DNA of 64,000 nucleotides, from the IMG/VR virus record IMGVR_UViG_3300020183_000012, positions 62,001 to 126,000 of that record; one strand, 5' to 3'. A program made the position numbers and the translations under genes. Shown here piece by piece: positions 32,169-40,107 of the stretch. The stretch comes from a virus. Under the pieces are notes generated by a model. The model ran no database searches and was not told the DNA's origin. It saw only the letters and a program-made list of their open reading frames with translations. How positions within the stretch are numbered: the stretch's first letter is position 1; every line of letters begins with the position of its first letter.

Positions 32169-32444
32169 ATGTGCAAGTCAAAGACTGACATCAGCCCGAA
32201 GGTCGCAGAGAACCTCATCAGCGAGATCAACCGTCTGAAGGCGAAACTGGACATCGCACCGCGTGTCGCCGTGAAGGGAAACCCGGACTCGCAGATGGTT
32301 GAGGTTTCTCGTACCGGATTCGAGGACGCGCTTGACTGGATGGCGTTTATCATCCACCGTGCCTCTGAAACACCGGAGCAGCGCGAAGCCCGTGAGCAAC
32401 TGGACGAACAGAACAGCGTCTACAATCGCGGACTGGGAATCTGA
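32169..32444 (+). CDS. Hypothetical protein, 91 aa
   Basis: GGACAAGGAGAGTCTC leader. Two helical segments (SPKVAENLISEINRLKAKLD; PEQREAREQLDEQ). Not recognised. Confidence 0.55.
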   Translation: MCKSKTDISPKVAENLISEINRLKAKLDIAPRVAVKGNPDSQMVEVSRTGFEDALDWMAFIIHRASETPEQREAREQLDEQNSVYNRGLGI

Positions 32445-32549
32445 GCCATCCTGTGTGGCGGGGTGCGGCAGTCCGAGCGGGCTGTCCACCCCGTCACCTT
32501 ACGAACTTGCATCGGGGAAATAAACTAACTGGACAAGGAGAACCCAGCC
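32445..32549. other. Hairpin-containing intergenic region
   Basis: GGCGGGGTG near 32457 can pair with CACCCCGTC near 32487, a likely terminator, before the element at 32507-32529. Confidence 0.5.
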
Positions 32550-32789
32550 ATGATCGTCCACTTCGTCAAGTCCAACCCCGAATACCCGAACATGATCGTC
32601 TTCGTCTACGAGGACACCATCAGCCTCTGCAAGGGCAGCACTGGCAACGCCATCGTGACCGCTTGGGCTAAGGCTGACCGCTCCGTCCCGAACGAGGACG
32701 AGGTTCACGACATCATCAGCGACTTCATTGAGCGTTGGCAGGACGAATACAGCCCGAGCGAGTGGAGCAAGTTCGCACCCGCCACCTGA
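32550..32789 (+). CDS. Hypothetical protein, 79 aa
   Basis: Leader GGACAAGGAGAACCCAGCC. Small alpha/beta protein with a Trp/acidic C-terminus (RWQDEYSPSEWSKF). Not recognised. Confidence 0.55.
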   Translation: MIVHFVKSNPEYPNMIVFVYEDTISLCKGSTGNAIVTAWAKADRSVPNEDEVHDIISDFIERWQDEYSPSEWSKFAPAT

Positions 32790-32802
32790 CGAGGATCAAC
32801 CA

Positions 32803-33042
32803 ATGAACACGACTCCGCTCCGCGTCTCGTTCACCTGCCCCTGCTGCAACAGCGGGGGCTTCTTCAGTCCTGAGTTGAAGTCTTTCGACCAAATCGCGGG
32901 TTCCACCACCGATTGTGGGAACTGCGATGCCCTCCTCATCGTGACCCTGGACGGGACTGTCGCACCGTTCCATGAGTGGGTTAACACGGGAGATTACCGT
33001 TGGCCGAAGGACGGCAAGGGGACGAGTTTCATTACCGTCTGA
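32803..33042 (+). CDS. Zinc-ribbon small protein, 79 aa
   Basis: Start at ATG 32803 behind GAGGATCAACCA. Cys-Pro-Cys-Cys near residue 11-14 and Cys-Gly-Asn-Cys near residue 38-41 form a four-Cys zinc site. Not recognised further. Confidence 0.6.
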   Translation: MNTTPLRVSFTCPCCNSGGFFSPELKSFDQIAGSTTDCGNCDALLIVTLDGTVAPFHEWVNTGDYRWPKDGKGTSFITV

Positions 33043-33085
33043 AACTTTCATCGGGCAAATAAACTAATCCGACAAGGAGAACCGA

Positions 33086-33364
33086 ATGACTTACAAGAAG
33101 GAAGGCTACATCTCGGTCGATAGCGGTCAGATCATGATCATCGACCCGTGCTACATCAAGAAGGACTTTGAGAGCGAAAGCACCGACAAGGCGGGTCTGA
33201 ACTACGCAGGTGCTTGCGCTGTCACCCTGTCGGAGAACCTCTGCGGTGAGTTCGGTGGCCTTGCGTTTGCCTCCTCCACCTATTCAGGTGACGGGGAATA
33301 CCCTGTCTATGTCAAGCGTGACCGCTACGGCAAGATTCTCTCCGTCAAGATCAAGTTTGCCTAA
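33086..33364 (+). CDS. Conserved phage protein (DUF4241-like), 92 aa
   Basis: GYISVDSGQIMIIDPCYI and STYSGDGEYPVYVKRD are features of a small phage family similar to DUF4241, function unknown. Leader CGACAAGGAGAACCGA. Confidence 0.6.
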   Translation: MTYKKEGYISVDSGQIMIIDPCYIKKDFESESTDKAGLNYAGACAVTLSENLCGEFGGLAFASSTYSGDGEYPVYVKRDRYGKILSVKIKFA

Positions 33365-33376
33365 TGGGTGCATCAT

Positions 33377-33447
33377 GGGGCGTGGCAGGGATTCTCTGAC
33401 GAGATCCTGTGGCGGGTAGCCAACGGGTGCGTTCCTGACCACGCCCC
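33377..33447 (+). terminator. Long-loop hairpin
   Basis: GGGGCGTGG (33377-33385) can pair with CCACGCCCC (33439-33447) across a 53-nt loop, just before the element at 33455-33477. Confidence 0.45.
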
Positions 33448-33493
33448 TCCAATCTTTCATCGGGCAAATAAACTAATCGGGCAAAGAGAACCC

Positions 33494-33763
33494 ATGAACA
33501 CCCGAATCACCATCAAGGACTTGGATCGCGCTGTGATCGAACTGAACTCGCTCCTCGGCTACACGATGGGGCAGGAAGGATCGTTCTGCTTGCAGGGATC
33601 CTACGGCGGATGGCAACTTCAGCGCAAGTGTGGCATCGGAAACGAGGCCGTCACGAACGGATACATTCCGAAGCGCAAACTGTTTGACCGCATCACCGAC
33701 ATTCGACGGGGCGTACAGATCACCAAGAAGGTGCTGAATCTCAACGCCTACTACACGAACTAG
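33494..33763 (+). CDS. Hypothetical protein, 89 aa
   Basis: Leader GGGCAAAGAGAACCC. Contains GSFCLQGSYGGWQLQRKCG, a compact aromatic-rich pattern with two Cys, then a basic helix. Not recognised. Confidence 0.55.
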   Translation: MNTRITIKDLDRAVIELNSLLGYTMGQEGSFCLQGSYGGWQLQRKCGIGNEAVTNGYIPKRKLFDRITDIRRGVQITKKVLNLNAYYTN

Positions 33764-33810
33764 CAACAATCTTTCATCGGGGAAATAAACTAATCCGACA
33801 AGGAGAACCC

Positions 33811-34128
33811 ATGTCGAACCAAGCAATGTACCGCGAAGGCGCACCCTGCCCGTGGGGAAAGATTCTTGACACTCAGAAAGTGGCTGACGGAATCCACTTC
33901 CTCAGCACCGCAGGACACGGAGGCTACCTTCTGTCCCGTGAGCGTTTCAATCAGATGCCCGAGCACCTACGCAACCTTTCGTTCACCTCCGATCAATACT
34001 TTGAGGAAGATGTTTCGTGGTGTGCCGTTCCAATCGCCTTCCCTGAGGCGTTCAGCAAGGGAACCGTTGCAGCCGCCCAAGACTGCTACGACTCATGGCT
34101 TCACAACAATCTTTCATCGGGCAAATAA
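33811..34128 (+). CDS. Hypothetical protein, 105 aa
   Basis: Leader CGACAAGGAGAACCC. Has a Gly/His motif (HFLSTAGHGGYLLSRERFNQ). It ends ...NNLSSGK with its stop in the element at 34112-34134. Not recognised. Confidence 0.6.
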   Translation: MSNQAMYREGAPCPWGKILDTQKVADGIHFLSTAGHGGYLLSRERFNQMPEHLRNLSFTSDQYFEEDVSWCAVPIAFPEAFSKGTVAAAQDCYDSWLHNNLSSGK

Positions 34129-34151
34129 ACTAATCCGACAAGGAGAACCCA

Positions 34152-34544
34152 ATGAACCGGAACCTCAAGTACCTGACCGTTGCCCTGACTGGTGGAGCAG
34201 TCTCGTTTGCCGTGGCAATCGCATTGGACAGATCCATGCCCAAGGCATTGACCTTCATCGCTACTGGTGTGGCAGCATCGCTCGTCTCCCACATCGTGCT
34301 GTCGCTCATGGTCGCACGGAAGGTCAACCGTGTGAGCAAGACGAGCAAGAAGTTCGGTGACTTCCACCACGATCTCAACCACCTCAAGTATCCGGTTTAC
34401 AACCGCAGCAAGGTGATTGAGAAGGAATCACCTGCCGCACCGAAGGGCAAGACCAAGCCGAAGCGGAAGAACCCGCCAAAGGGAAAGAAGCCAAACCCGC
34501 CCACCGATGCGGTGAATGACGCTTCAAGCCTCAACACCGACTGA
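34152..34544 (+). CDS. Membrane protein with basic tail, 130 aa
   Basis: Two transmembrane segments (YLTVALTGGAVSFAVAIA; ALTFIATGVAASLVSHIVLS) then a Lys/Pro-rich cytoplasmic tail (KGKTKPKRKNPPKGKKPNPP). It may tether DNA or another acidic partner to the membrane; inference only. Confidence 0.65.
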   Translation: MNRNLKYLTVALTGGAVSFAVAIALDRSMPKALTFIATGVAASLVSHIVLSLMVARKVNRVSKTSKKFGDFHHDLNHLKYPVYNRSKVIEKESPAAPKGKTKPKRKNPPKGKKPNPPTDAVNDASSLNTD

Positions 34545-34590
34545 AACTTGCATCAGGGAAATAAACTAACTGCACAAGGAGAACCCACCA

Positions 34591-34974
34591 ATGAGCAGCA
34601 CCAAGACGATGATCCTGATCAAGGTCGATGGAACCGTGAGCGAAATCCCTAACACCGGATACGAAAGCATCGTGGCCGCAATCGGCGGCGGTTACATTGA
34701 GGCAGTCCCGATGGGCGATGGTCACGCAGCCTACATCGACGAGGAGGGCAAGTTGAAGAACCTCCCCATCAATCCGGTCGCAACCTTCCTGTGGTACAAG
34801 CGTCTGCGACCAATGGGAGACTTCCTGTGCGGAGACTGCGTGGTTGTCCGCAGCGTCAACGACGAGGGCGAACTGGACGGCGAGGACTACACTCCCTGCC
34901 CCGAAATCCGCAAGACCGCAGATCAGATCACCGCGATGGACGACCTTGCACGGTGTCACTTCGTCACCCCCTGA
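34591..34974 (+). CDS. DUF3846 family protein, 127 aa
   Basis: The core IGGGYIEAVPMGDGHAAYID then GKLKNLPINPVATFL and LCGDCVVV matches DUF3846, a family of phage and plasmid proteins of unknown role. Leader GCACAAGGAGAACCC. Confidence 0.8.
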   Translation: MSSTKTMILIKVDGTVSEIPNTGYESIVAAIGGGYIEAVPMGDGHAAYIDEEGKLKNLPINPVATFLWYKRLRPMGDFLCGDCVVVRSVNDEGELDGEDYTPCPEIRKTADQITAMDDLARCHFVTP

Positions 34975-34991
34975 CACATTGGGTTCCGCGT

Positions 34992-35030
34992 GTGGGGCAG
35001 GGCAGGCAGCGTCTCGCCTCCCTGCCCCAC
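34992..35030 (+). terminator. Strong hairpin terminator
   Basis: An 11-bp stem GTGGGGCAGGG/CCCTGCCCCAC, eight bases before the element at 35039-35061. Confidence 0.65.
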
Positions 35031-35082
35031 CGCGTTTCTTGCATCCGGAGAATAAACTAATCGGGCAAGGAGAACCCACCAC

Positions 35083-35253
35083 ATGACCACCAAGCCACCC
35101 ACCGGACACCGACCCGGAAAGTTCGTACACGACGCCTTCCGAGCAGGCATCCGACTCCGCGCCAAGACTTGGGGCAAGCGGAACACCGACCCCCGCACCG
35201 AACGCAGACGCGCCAAGAGCGAACTGCGGCGGGAAGTTGCATCAGGGAAATAA
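35083..35253 (+). CDS. Small basic protein, 56 aa
   Basis: Element (35039-35061), leader GGGCAAGGAGAACCC, then ATG 35083. Product MTTKPPTGHRPGKFVHDAFR... is very basic (13 Arg) and ends ...REVASGK with its TAA in the next element (35237-35259). Probably nucleic-acid binding. Confidence 0.6.
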   Translation: MTTKPPTGHRPGKFVHDAFRAGIRLRAKTWGKRNTDPRTERRRAKSELRREVASGK

Positions 35254-35298
35254 ACTAATCAGGCAAGGGAATAGTTCCCCTGCAAGGAGAACCCAACC

Positions 35299-35697
35299 GT
35301 GAAGCAGATCAGCAGCGTCAGCAAGGATACCGCCACCGCACTCCGCGATGCCGTCAAGACCCACTTCGACATCACCCCCGGAAGCGCGATGAGCGGCGAG
35401 ATCACCTTCGCCATCACCTTCGACATGAAGCGCGGCGAACCGTACACCAAGACCGTCCCCCAAGCCGCTTGCCCGTGGACGCTACTCTCTGTGGCACTCC
35501 ACCTCGCAGGATTCGGTCGCGGTCGCATCACCGAGATCGTCAGTACCGTGCAGCAGATGACCGATGAGCAGCGCAAGGAGTACCGCGACTCCATGAGCGA
35601 ATCCGTCAAGGAAGTCATGGAAGGGATCGGCGCAACCACCGTCCGCACCGTGCCAGGAACGCAGACCTTCAACACCTTCACCGTGCAGGTCACCTAA
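35299..35697 (+). CDS. Hypothetical protein, 132 aa, GTG start
   Basis: AAGGAGAACCCAACC precedes the GTG. Beta-rich N-terminal half (GEITFAITFDMKRGEPYTKT), helical C-terminal half. Not recognised. Confidence 0.6.
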   Translation: MKQISSVSKDTATALRDAVKTHFDITPGSAMSGEITFAITFDMKRGEPYTKTVPQAACPWTLLSVALHLAGFGRGRITEIVSTVQQMTDEQRKEYRDSMSESVKEVMEGIGATTVRTVPGTQTFNTFTVQVT

Positions 35698-35728
35698 ACG
35701 GGTGAACCCACGGTCAGGATGAACCAAG

Positions 35729-35759
35729 CAGGGCGTGGTGAGCCGTACACCGCGCCCTG
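35729..35759 (+). terminator. Hairpin terminator
   Basis: CAGGGCGTGGTG pairs with CACCGCGCCCTG (one G-U), loop of seven, before the element at 35768-35790. Confidence 0.6.
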
Positions 35760-35810
35760 TACCATTGTTGCATCGGGGAAACAAACTAACTAGACAAGAG
35801 GAACCCACCC

Positions 35811-36206
35811 ATGCCCACCACTACCTACACCGCCGAAACCGTCCGCACCAAACTGATGACCGATGACGCTTGGCTCATTCGTGGCTTGCTTGCCATCTTC
35901 GCCCTACAGACCGAGGACGAACGCGCCGCAGGCAGCACAACCCATCACAACGGCGTAGGCTTCAACGGAGTGGATGCTTCGTTCTGCACCTCCCTTGTCG
36001 AGCAGTTCAAGGGGCGTGGCTCCCTGTCCCCCAAGCAGATCGCATCCCTCCGCAAGATCATGCCCAAGTACGCCGCGCAGTTGGCAGCCGTCGCCAACGC
36101 GAAGGCAGCCGCAGCCGCAGCCACAGCAGACGCAGACGCAGCCCGTGCAGCCGCAGCCGAAGCCGCTCACGAAGCCCGTCTGCAAGCCGAGTACGGCGAA
36201 CCCTAG
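35811..36206 (+). CDS. Conserved phage/plasmid protein, 131 aa
   Basis: The segment ALQTEDERAAGSTTHHNGVG then FNGVDASFCTSLVEQF and LSPKQIASLRKIMPKYAAQL matches a small family I recognise from phages and plasmids, without a known function. The C-terminal 45 residues are almost pure Ala/Glu/Arg helix. It is the last gene of the element-governed block. Confidence 0.65.
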   Translation: MPTTTYTAETVRTKLMTDDAWLIRGLLAIFALQTEDERAAGSTTHHNGVGFNGVDASFCTSLVEQFKGRGSLSPKQIASLRKIMPKYAAQLAAVANAKAAAAAATADADAARAAAAEAAHEARLQAEYGEP

Positions 36207-36525
36207 TAAGTCGAACCGGGCAGAGCAGCACGCCGCTACACTAGACCCTGCACAGACGGACTCAGCCACAGACCAACCGGAATCCGTGGGGTAACAAGTT
36301 GCATCCCGCGAATAGACTAACTGTGCAACCGAACCACGAAAAAACCACGGACAAACCAGCGTCAAACTGAGCCGACCGGAAAGTGCCTTGGCGGCTACCC
36401 CCTACCGTACCCCCCTATTACTTGGGGTAAAATCCCTCTGAGGGGATACCTTAGTGGGAAAATGGTAGTTTTTTAATTTTGGGTGGAAGGGATACCTTAG
36501 TGGGAGGTGGTATAGGTATAATATT
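36207..36525. other. Junction between the two regulatory regimes
   Basis: 319 nt without a gene. It contains the last 23-bp element (36299-36321), then a C-rich stretch, then the first two copies of the second repeat (36442 and 36488). No ORF is convincing. Base composition and codon use start to change here. Confidence 0.6.
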
Positions 36526-37566
36526 ATGAACTGGTTGAAATTTGCAAGGGACGAGCGAGATAATTTTTCGGGAAAGAAACCCAGGGTGCTTTCGGGAAAG
36601 AAACCCAGGGTGCTTATGGTGTCTCTTCCGGACATGTGGGGCATTACGGACGAAGATCTGAAGCCTTTGCGTGAGATTGCCCAGGTGGATTGGGTTCAGA
36701 CGAAGCACATTACGGAGCGTGAGCTTGGTAAGCGTTGCGAGGGCTACGACTATCTGATGTTGAACATGGATCCGATGCCTTTTCCGGACCCGAACAAGTT
36801 GGACAAGCTTACGGAGGTATTTTATAAATTTCCGGGTGTTCGGGGTTTGAAGGGGATTAATGTTGACATGACTGACGCGGACTTCTTTAGTCCTGGTATT
36901 GCGAAGCGGCTTGGTATTGTGCTTCAGGATTCTCCTGACACTACGACAGAAAGTGTTGCTGAATCAGCACTTACGGAGATACTTTTGCATGCCAGGAACC
37001 GTCATCTTGCGTATGTTGACGTGGTGAAGGATCGTGACGTGGAGTGCAGGAAGTCTCTTGACCTGAAGGGCAAGGTTGCAGGGGTGATAGGTAAGGGACA
37101 CATAGGTTCACGCGTGGGTTCATTCCTTGAGGCTTTGGGGATGCGTGTTATGTACAACGATGTGGATCCGAAGCGTGGCGGCGGGGATTCTCTGGAGGAC
37201 ATATTCAGGGAGGCTTGCGTGGTGAGCATCCACGTACCGTGCCACCAGCCTCATACGAACAAGAGCAATGAGGGTCTTATAGGGGAGAAGCTTTTGGGTA
37301 TGTGTAAGGACCTGATACTGGTGAATCTTGCAACGGACATTATTGTTGACATTGGGGCGTTGAAGGATGCTCTGGACGGGGGCAGGATTCGCGGTTACTC
37401 TGTGGAGAGTGGCAGGCATGAGACCGAAAGTCTGCGTCGTTACGAGAACGTCCACATATCTCCGTGTTCATACGATTCAGATGAGTCGGTTGCGAACGTG
37501 AAGAGGGTGTGGATCCGCAACATGATCTCTGCGGTACGGGGTTCTCCCGAGAACGTTTGGATTTAA
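36526..37566 (+). CDS. D-2-hydroxyacid-dehydrogenase-fold protein, probably inactive
   Basis: 346 aa. Starts MNWLKFARDERD, one of the N-terminal tags described in the findings. A Rossmann motif GVIGKGHIGSRVGSFLEALG (about 186-205) with Asp at the end of strand 2 fits NAD binding, and VSIHVPCHQPHTNKS follows the family order. But the usual Arg of N-x-A-R-G is absent (VNLATDIIVD) and the catalytic His of the T-P-H motif is replaced (ISPCSYDSDES). It likely binds a cofactor or is a repurposed fold rather than a working dehydrogenase. Confidence 0.7.
   Translation: MNWLKFARDERDNFSGKKPRVLSGKKPRVLMVSLPDMWGITDEDLKPLREIAQVDWVQTKHITERELGKRCEGYDYLMLNMDPMPFPDPNKLDKLTEVFYKFPGVRGLKGINVDMTDADFFSPGIAKRLGIVLQDSPDTTTESVAESALTEILLHARNRHLAYVDVVKDRDVECRKSLDLKGKVAGVIGKGHIGSRVGSFLEALGMRVMYNDVDPKRGGGDSLEDIFREACVVSIHVPCHQPHTNKSNEGLIGEKLLGMCKDLILVNLATDIIVDIGALKDALDGGRIRGYSVESGRHETESLRRYENVHISPCSYDSDESVANVKRVWIRNMISAVRGSPENVWI
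36567..36614 (+). repeat. Perfect 24-bp tandem duplication
   Basis: TTCGGGAAAGAAACCCAGGG followed by TGCT is repeated exactly, encoding SGKKPRVL twice near the start of the dehydrogenase-like protein. Its exactness indicates a recent event. Confidence 0.9.
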
Positions 37567-37617
37567 TTTTCGGGCGTAGGGGATACCTTAGTGGGAGGTG
37601 GTATAGGTATAATATTA

Positions 37618-37659
37618 TGAACTGGTTGAAAGAGGAACTTTACGAAGCGGTGGGGTAAA
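37618..37659 (+). pseudogene. 13-codon stub copy of the dehydrogenase gene start
   Basis: The second repeat at 37579 carries ATGAACTGGTTGAAA with it, giving MNWLKEELYEAVG and a stop. It shows the repeat moved together with the tagged first codons. Confidence 0.6.
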
Positions 37660-37667
37660 ATGTAATC

Positions 37668-38606
37668 GTGAGAGACATCAATCGCAACATGGCGGCAAGA
37701 ACGGTGGGCAACTGGTGGAAGCGTGCGGGCATCGTAGACAATCCATCCAAGGAGTTGAGCGATGTATTTGATCCGGGCTCCACCCGCATGAGCGATTATG
37801 TCGTTGAGATGATCAACAGGGGTCTTGCACAGATACAGGAATATCTTGATTCCACCCATCCCGGGGTCAAGATCACGCATCATGAAGTCATTGGAGCAGC
37901 AGTAACTTACCAATACACCCCCAAGAGCGACATAGACACCACCGTTTTCATCAACATGCCTAAAACAGATCGGAGGTTTTGGGTCATCAACGATTGGATT
38001 ATAGAAAATCTTGACAAAACTATGTATTTTAAGGAGAGGCCAATCCAGTTCAAGATCGCACCAGATTCGTTAGTGGGGACCCAGAGTGCCAATGCTGATG
38101 CCATTTACGACCCCACCGAAAGGCGCTTTGTGAAGAAGCCCTCTCTGATAGGTGCCTCAGGTAGTTATCGCAAATTAGTTGAGTTAGGAAGTTCTGAGGA
38201 ACGCAAAGAGTACCGTCGCCTTGAGGAGGAGTTGCGAGGGATGGCAAGGTCCTGGGCAAAGGTGGGCAGACAGGCACTTGAATCAGGTAAGCCAAGCGAG
38301 TTAGGGAAGTGGCTTTGGCCCCAAGCTCGTGAGATAGCTTCAGCAATTAAGCGGATAAGAAGTTTGAGAGGCGAGGCCTACAGCCAGCCTGCAGCTCCTG
38401 GAAGAATAAGCCAAAACTGGGGTCGGGGTAACATACTATTCAAAATGATGGAGAGGGATGGATACATTGAGCTGTTTTCACTCATCAAAAAAACCTTGGG
38501 TGATCGGCAAGTTTTACACCCTGAAAATCTTGCAGCATCTGTAGAAATGGCTGAAAAAATAATGAATCAGCGTGTTGGTTTCGATCCAACCACCGATCCA
38601 GCATAG
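37668..38606 (+). CDS. Nucleotidyltransferase-fold protein, 312 aa
   Basis: GTG start at 37668. NWWKRAG at residues 15-21 is a variant of the tag. VIGAAVTYQYTPKSDIDTTV (Ser87-Asp88-x-Asp90) is the G-S/A...SDID metal-binding core of polymerase-beta-type nucleotidyltransferases. The rest is helical. Families of this fold include tRNA-modifying and toxin enzymes; the substrate is unknown. Confidence 0.7.
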   Translation: MRDINRNMAARTVGNWWKRAGIVDNPSKELSDVFDPGSTRMSDYVVEMINRGLAQIQEYLDSTHPGVKITHHEVIGAAVTYQYTPKSDIDTTVFINMPKTDRRFWVINDWIIENLDKTMYFKERPIQFKIAPDSLVGTQSANADAIYDPTERRFVKKPSLIGASGSYRKLVELGSSEERKEYRRLEEELRGMARSWAKVGRQALESGKPSELGKWLWPQAREIASAIKRIRSLRGEAYSQPAAPGRISQNWGRGNILFKMMERDGYIELFSLIKKTLGDRQVLHPENLAASVEMAEKIMNQRVGFDPTTDPA

Positions 38607-38764
38607 TCTTGACAGCAGGGTGTTTGGATTTAATTTTCGGGCGTAGGGGATACCTTAGTGGGAGGTTATGGCATTATTATTTTCGGGCGTGGGGGATACC
38701 TTAGTGGGAGTTTATGATATTATTATTTATGTAAAGTCGATAGAAGCCTAAAGGAGCACGCACT

Positions 38765-39535
38765 ATGGAAAGTTATAAAATAGAACATTTCAGCGTAAGC
38801 AAGACCAACGACCACGTTGAGAACGACCCTACCGACTACGGGAGGCTGTGGAAGGAGCTAAACCGCCAGCAAGCGGAGAACGAGCTTAAGCACGGCAGTC
38901 TTTTCAATGGTCAGTGGTACAAGCCATGGAGAATGGTGAGGATGATGAAGCTGTGCAAGCTTATGGGTGGCAAGGGGTGGTTTGGGGGCAAGAGGATTCT
39001 TGAGCTTGGTTGTGGTCACGGTCATGTGAGCAAGATGCTGAAGGACTGGGGAGCGAACCCATTGGCAACGGACGGCAGGGAGTGGTGCGTGGAGGCAACG
39101 AACTACTACTGGCCAGACCTTGAGGTAAAGCTTGTGGACCAGACGAAGGACTACGATCTTGGGAAGTTTGACCTTGTGATACACTGGGGTATATCGCACC
39201 ATCTTCCTCCTGATGCATGGGAGTACGATCTGATGTGTGCAGTGGGTCATGCCCCGGTAATGAGCTACGAGTGTGAGGTAGTGGACTCGAGTGATCCTAA
39301 GTGGGTGAAGATAAACTCGAATGACACGGGAGGCATGGACAAGAGCCTTACGGGTGTAGGTACGTTTTTGAGTGCTGCAGCCGTAGAGAGGTGCTTCGGT
39401 GATATAGGCTGTAGTTTCAAGCGATACGACGACAGGGATCTGGACTGCGGATCGTGTCACTATTCATGGAAAGAGATGGACTCTGGGGATTTCAATTACG
39501 GGCACATGCGTTTATGGATGGTCCATGGGACGTAA
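38765..39535 (+). CDS. Class I SAM-dependent methyltransferase
   Basis: 256 aa, AAAGGAGCACGCACT before the ATG. Motif I RILELGCGHGH near residue 80, Asp after strand 2 (ATDGREWCVEATN), and motif IV-like FDLVIHWGISHHLPP. The substrate is not evident; the HWGISHHL motif resembles small-molecule or sugar methyltransferases. A second-repeat copy precedes it (38692). Confidence 0.8.
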   Translation: MESYKIEHFSVSKTNDHVENDPTDYGRLWKELNRQQAENELKHGSLFNGQWYKPWRMVRMMKLCKLMGGKGWFGGKRILELGCGHGHVSKMLKDWGANPLATDGREWCVEATNYYWPDLEVKLVDQTKDYDLGKFDLVIHWGISHHLPPDAWEYDLMCAVGHAPVMSYECEVVDSSDPKWVKINSNDTGGMDKSLTGVGTFLSAAAVERCFGDIGCSFKRYDDRDLDCGSCHYSWKEMDSGDFNYGHMRLWMVHGT

Positions 39536-39863
39536 GGTGTTTTGGTAATAAAATTTTGGGGCAAGGAGAAGCCTGGTATATTTTCCCTGTTCTGCCCGTA
39601 GGGCAGTTGTGGCGGATCCGTTCCCTCTAGTGATGAAAAGCCCCTTATGGGGATACCTTAGCGGCTGAGTGGGCATCCGATGGAGTCCGATGGCACAAAC
39701 CCAATAGGTATTATTGAAGCCCGAAAAATATTTATACGGTAAGAGATACATCTCAGAAAGTGGTGTATTAGCGCATATGGGTAACATAGAGAATGGGTGT
39801 GGCGATAGAAGTTATAATAATCAAGGGGGGATCCACCGAAACGGGTGGCTGAAAAGGCAATGG
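39536..39863. other. Noncoding stretch
   Basis: About 330 nt with a shortened second repeat (39649) inside CCCC/GGGG pairing and a GGGGGGATCC stretch at 39826. No ORF I trust. Confidence 0.4.
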
Positions 39864-39968
39864 ATGGGAGACACAAATGATTTAATGACAAAGCAGCTTA
39901 TAAGTTATGGTATTGGAATAGGATTAATTATATCTGGATTCTTTGGATCTTTCAGACGAATCAAGTAA
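39864..39968 (+). CDS. Small membrane peptide, 34 aa
   Basis: ATG at 39864 (an internal ATG gives 27 aa). LISYGIGIGLIISGFFGSF is a single transmembrane segment with a basic end. Weak ribosome site. Confidence 0.4.
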   Translation: MGDTNDLMTKQLISYGIGIGLIISGFFGSFRRIK

Positions 39969-40107
39969 AATTTATGGTTTAACTTGCCCCAAAAATATAA
40001 ATTTATAAAATTCATGGGGGAGATCCCTAAAAGGGTCGGCTTAGGATATTGGGAATTAGCAATCAAAAAAAAGGTTATTATAATCTATAATATTAAATAT
40101 TAGTATC

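Larger units (their letters stand above)
4878..36321 (+). repeat. 44-copy 23-bp promoter-like element (dispersed family)
   Basis: The consensus is TT[T/A/G]CATC, five free bases, then AATAAACTAAT, commonly with AAA[C/G] just before it. Core starts: 4878, 5939, 6707, 7869, 10375, 11739, 11807, 12753, 14860, 15279, 17234, 18601, 19162, 19644, 21244, 21861, 22926, 24197, 24737, 25187, 25648, 26064, 26300, 27500, 28223, 28629, 29659, 30039, 30267, 30576, 30868, 31296, 31559, 32129, 32507, 33046, 33455, 33772, 34112, 34548, 35039, 35237, 35768, 36299. All are on the plus strand and nearly all lie 4-40 nt before a start codon, often right after a hairpin terminator. From about 24 kb on most continue into a leader like GGACAAGGAGAACCC and ATG. 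I infer a promoter. The gap between the two blocks is too short for sigma70 -35/-10 spacing. The length fits a single-subunit RNA polymerase promoter; alternatively AAACTT and CTAA about 16 bp apart fit an ECF sigma factor. Confidence 0.85.

Noticed and set aside
5939-35790. Element as a transposable or attachment repeat
   Set aside because: All copies have the same orientation and a constant position before genes, and copies lack flanking target duplications; a promoter explains this better.
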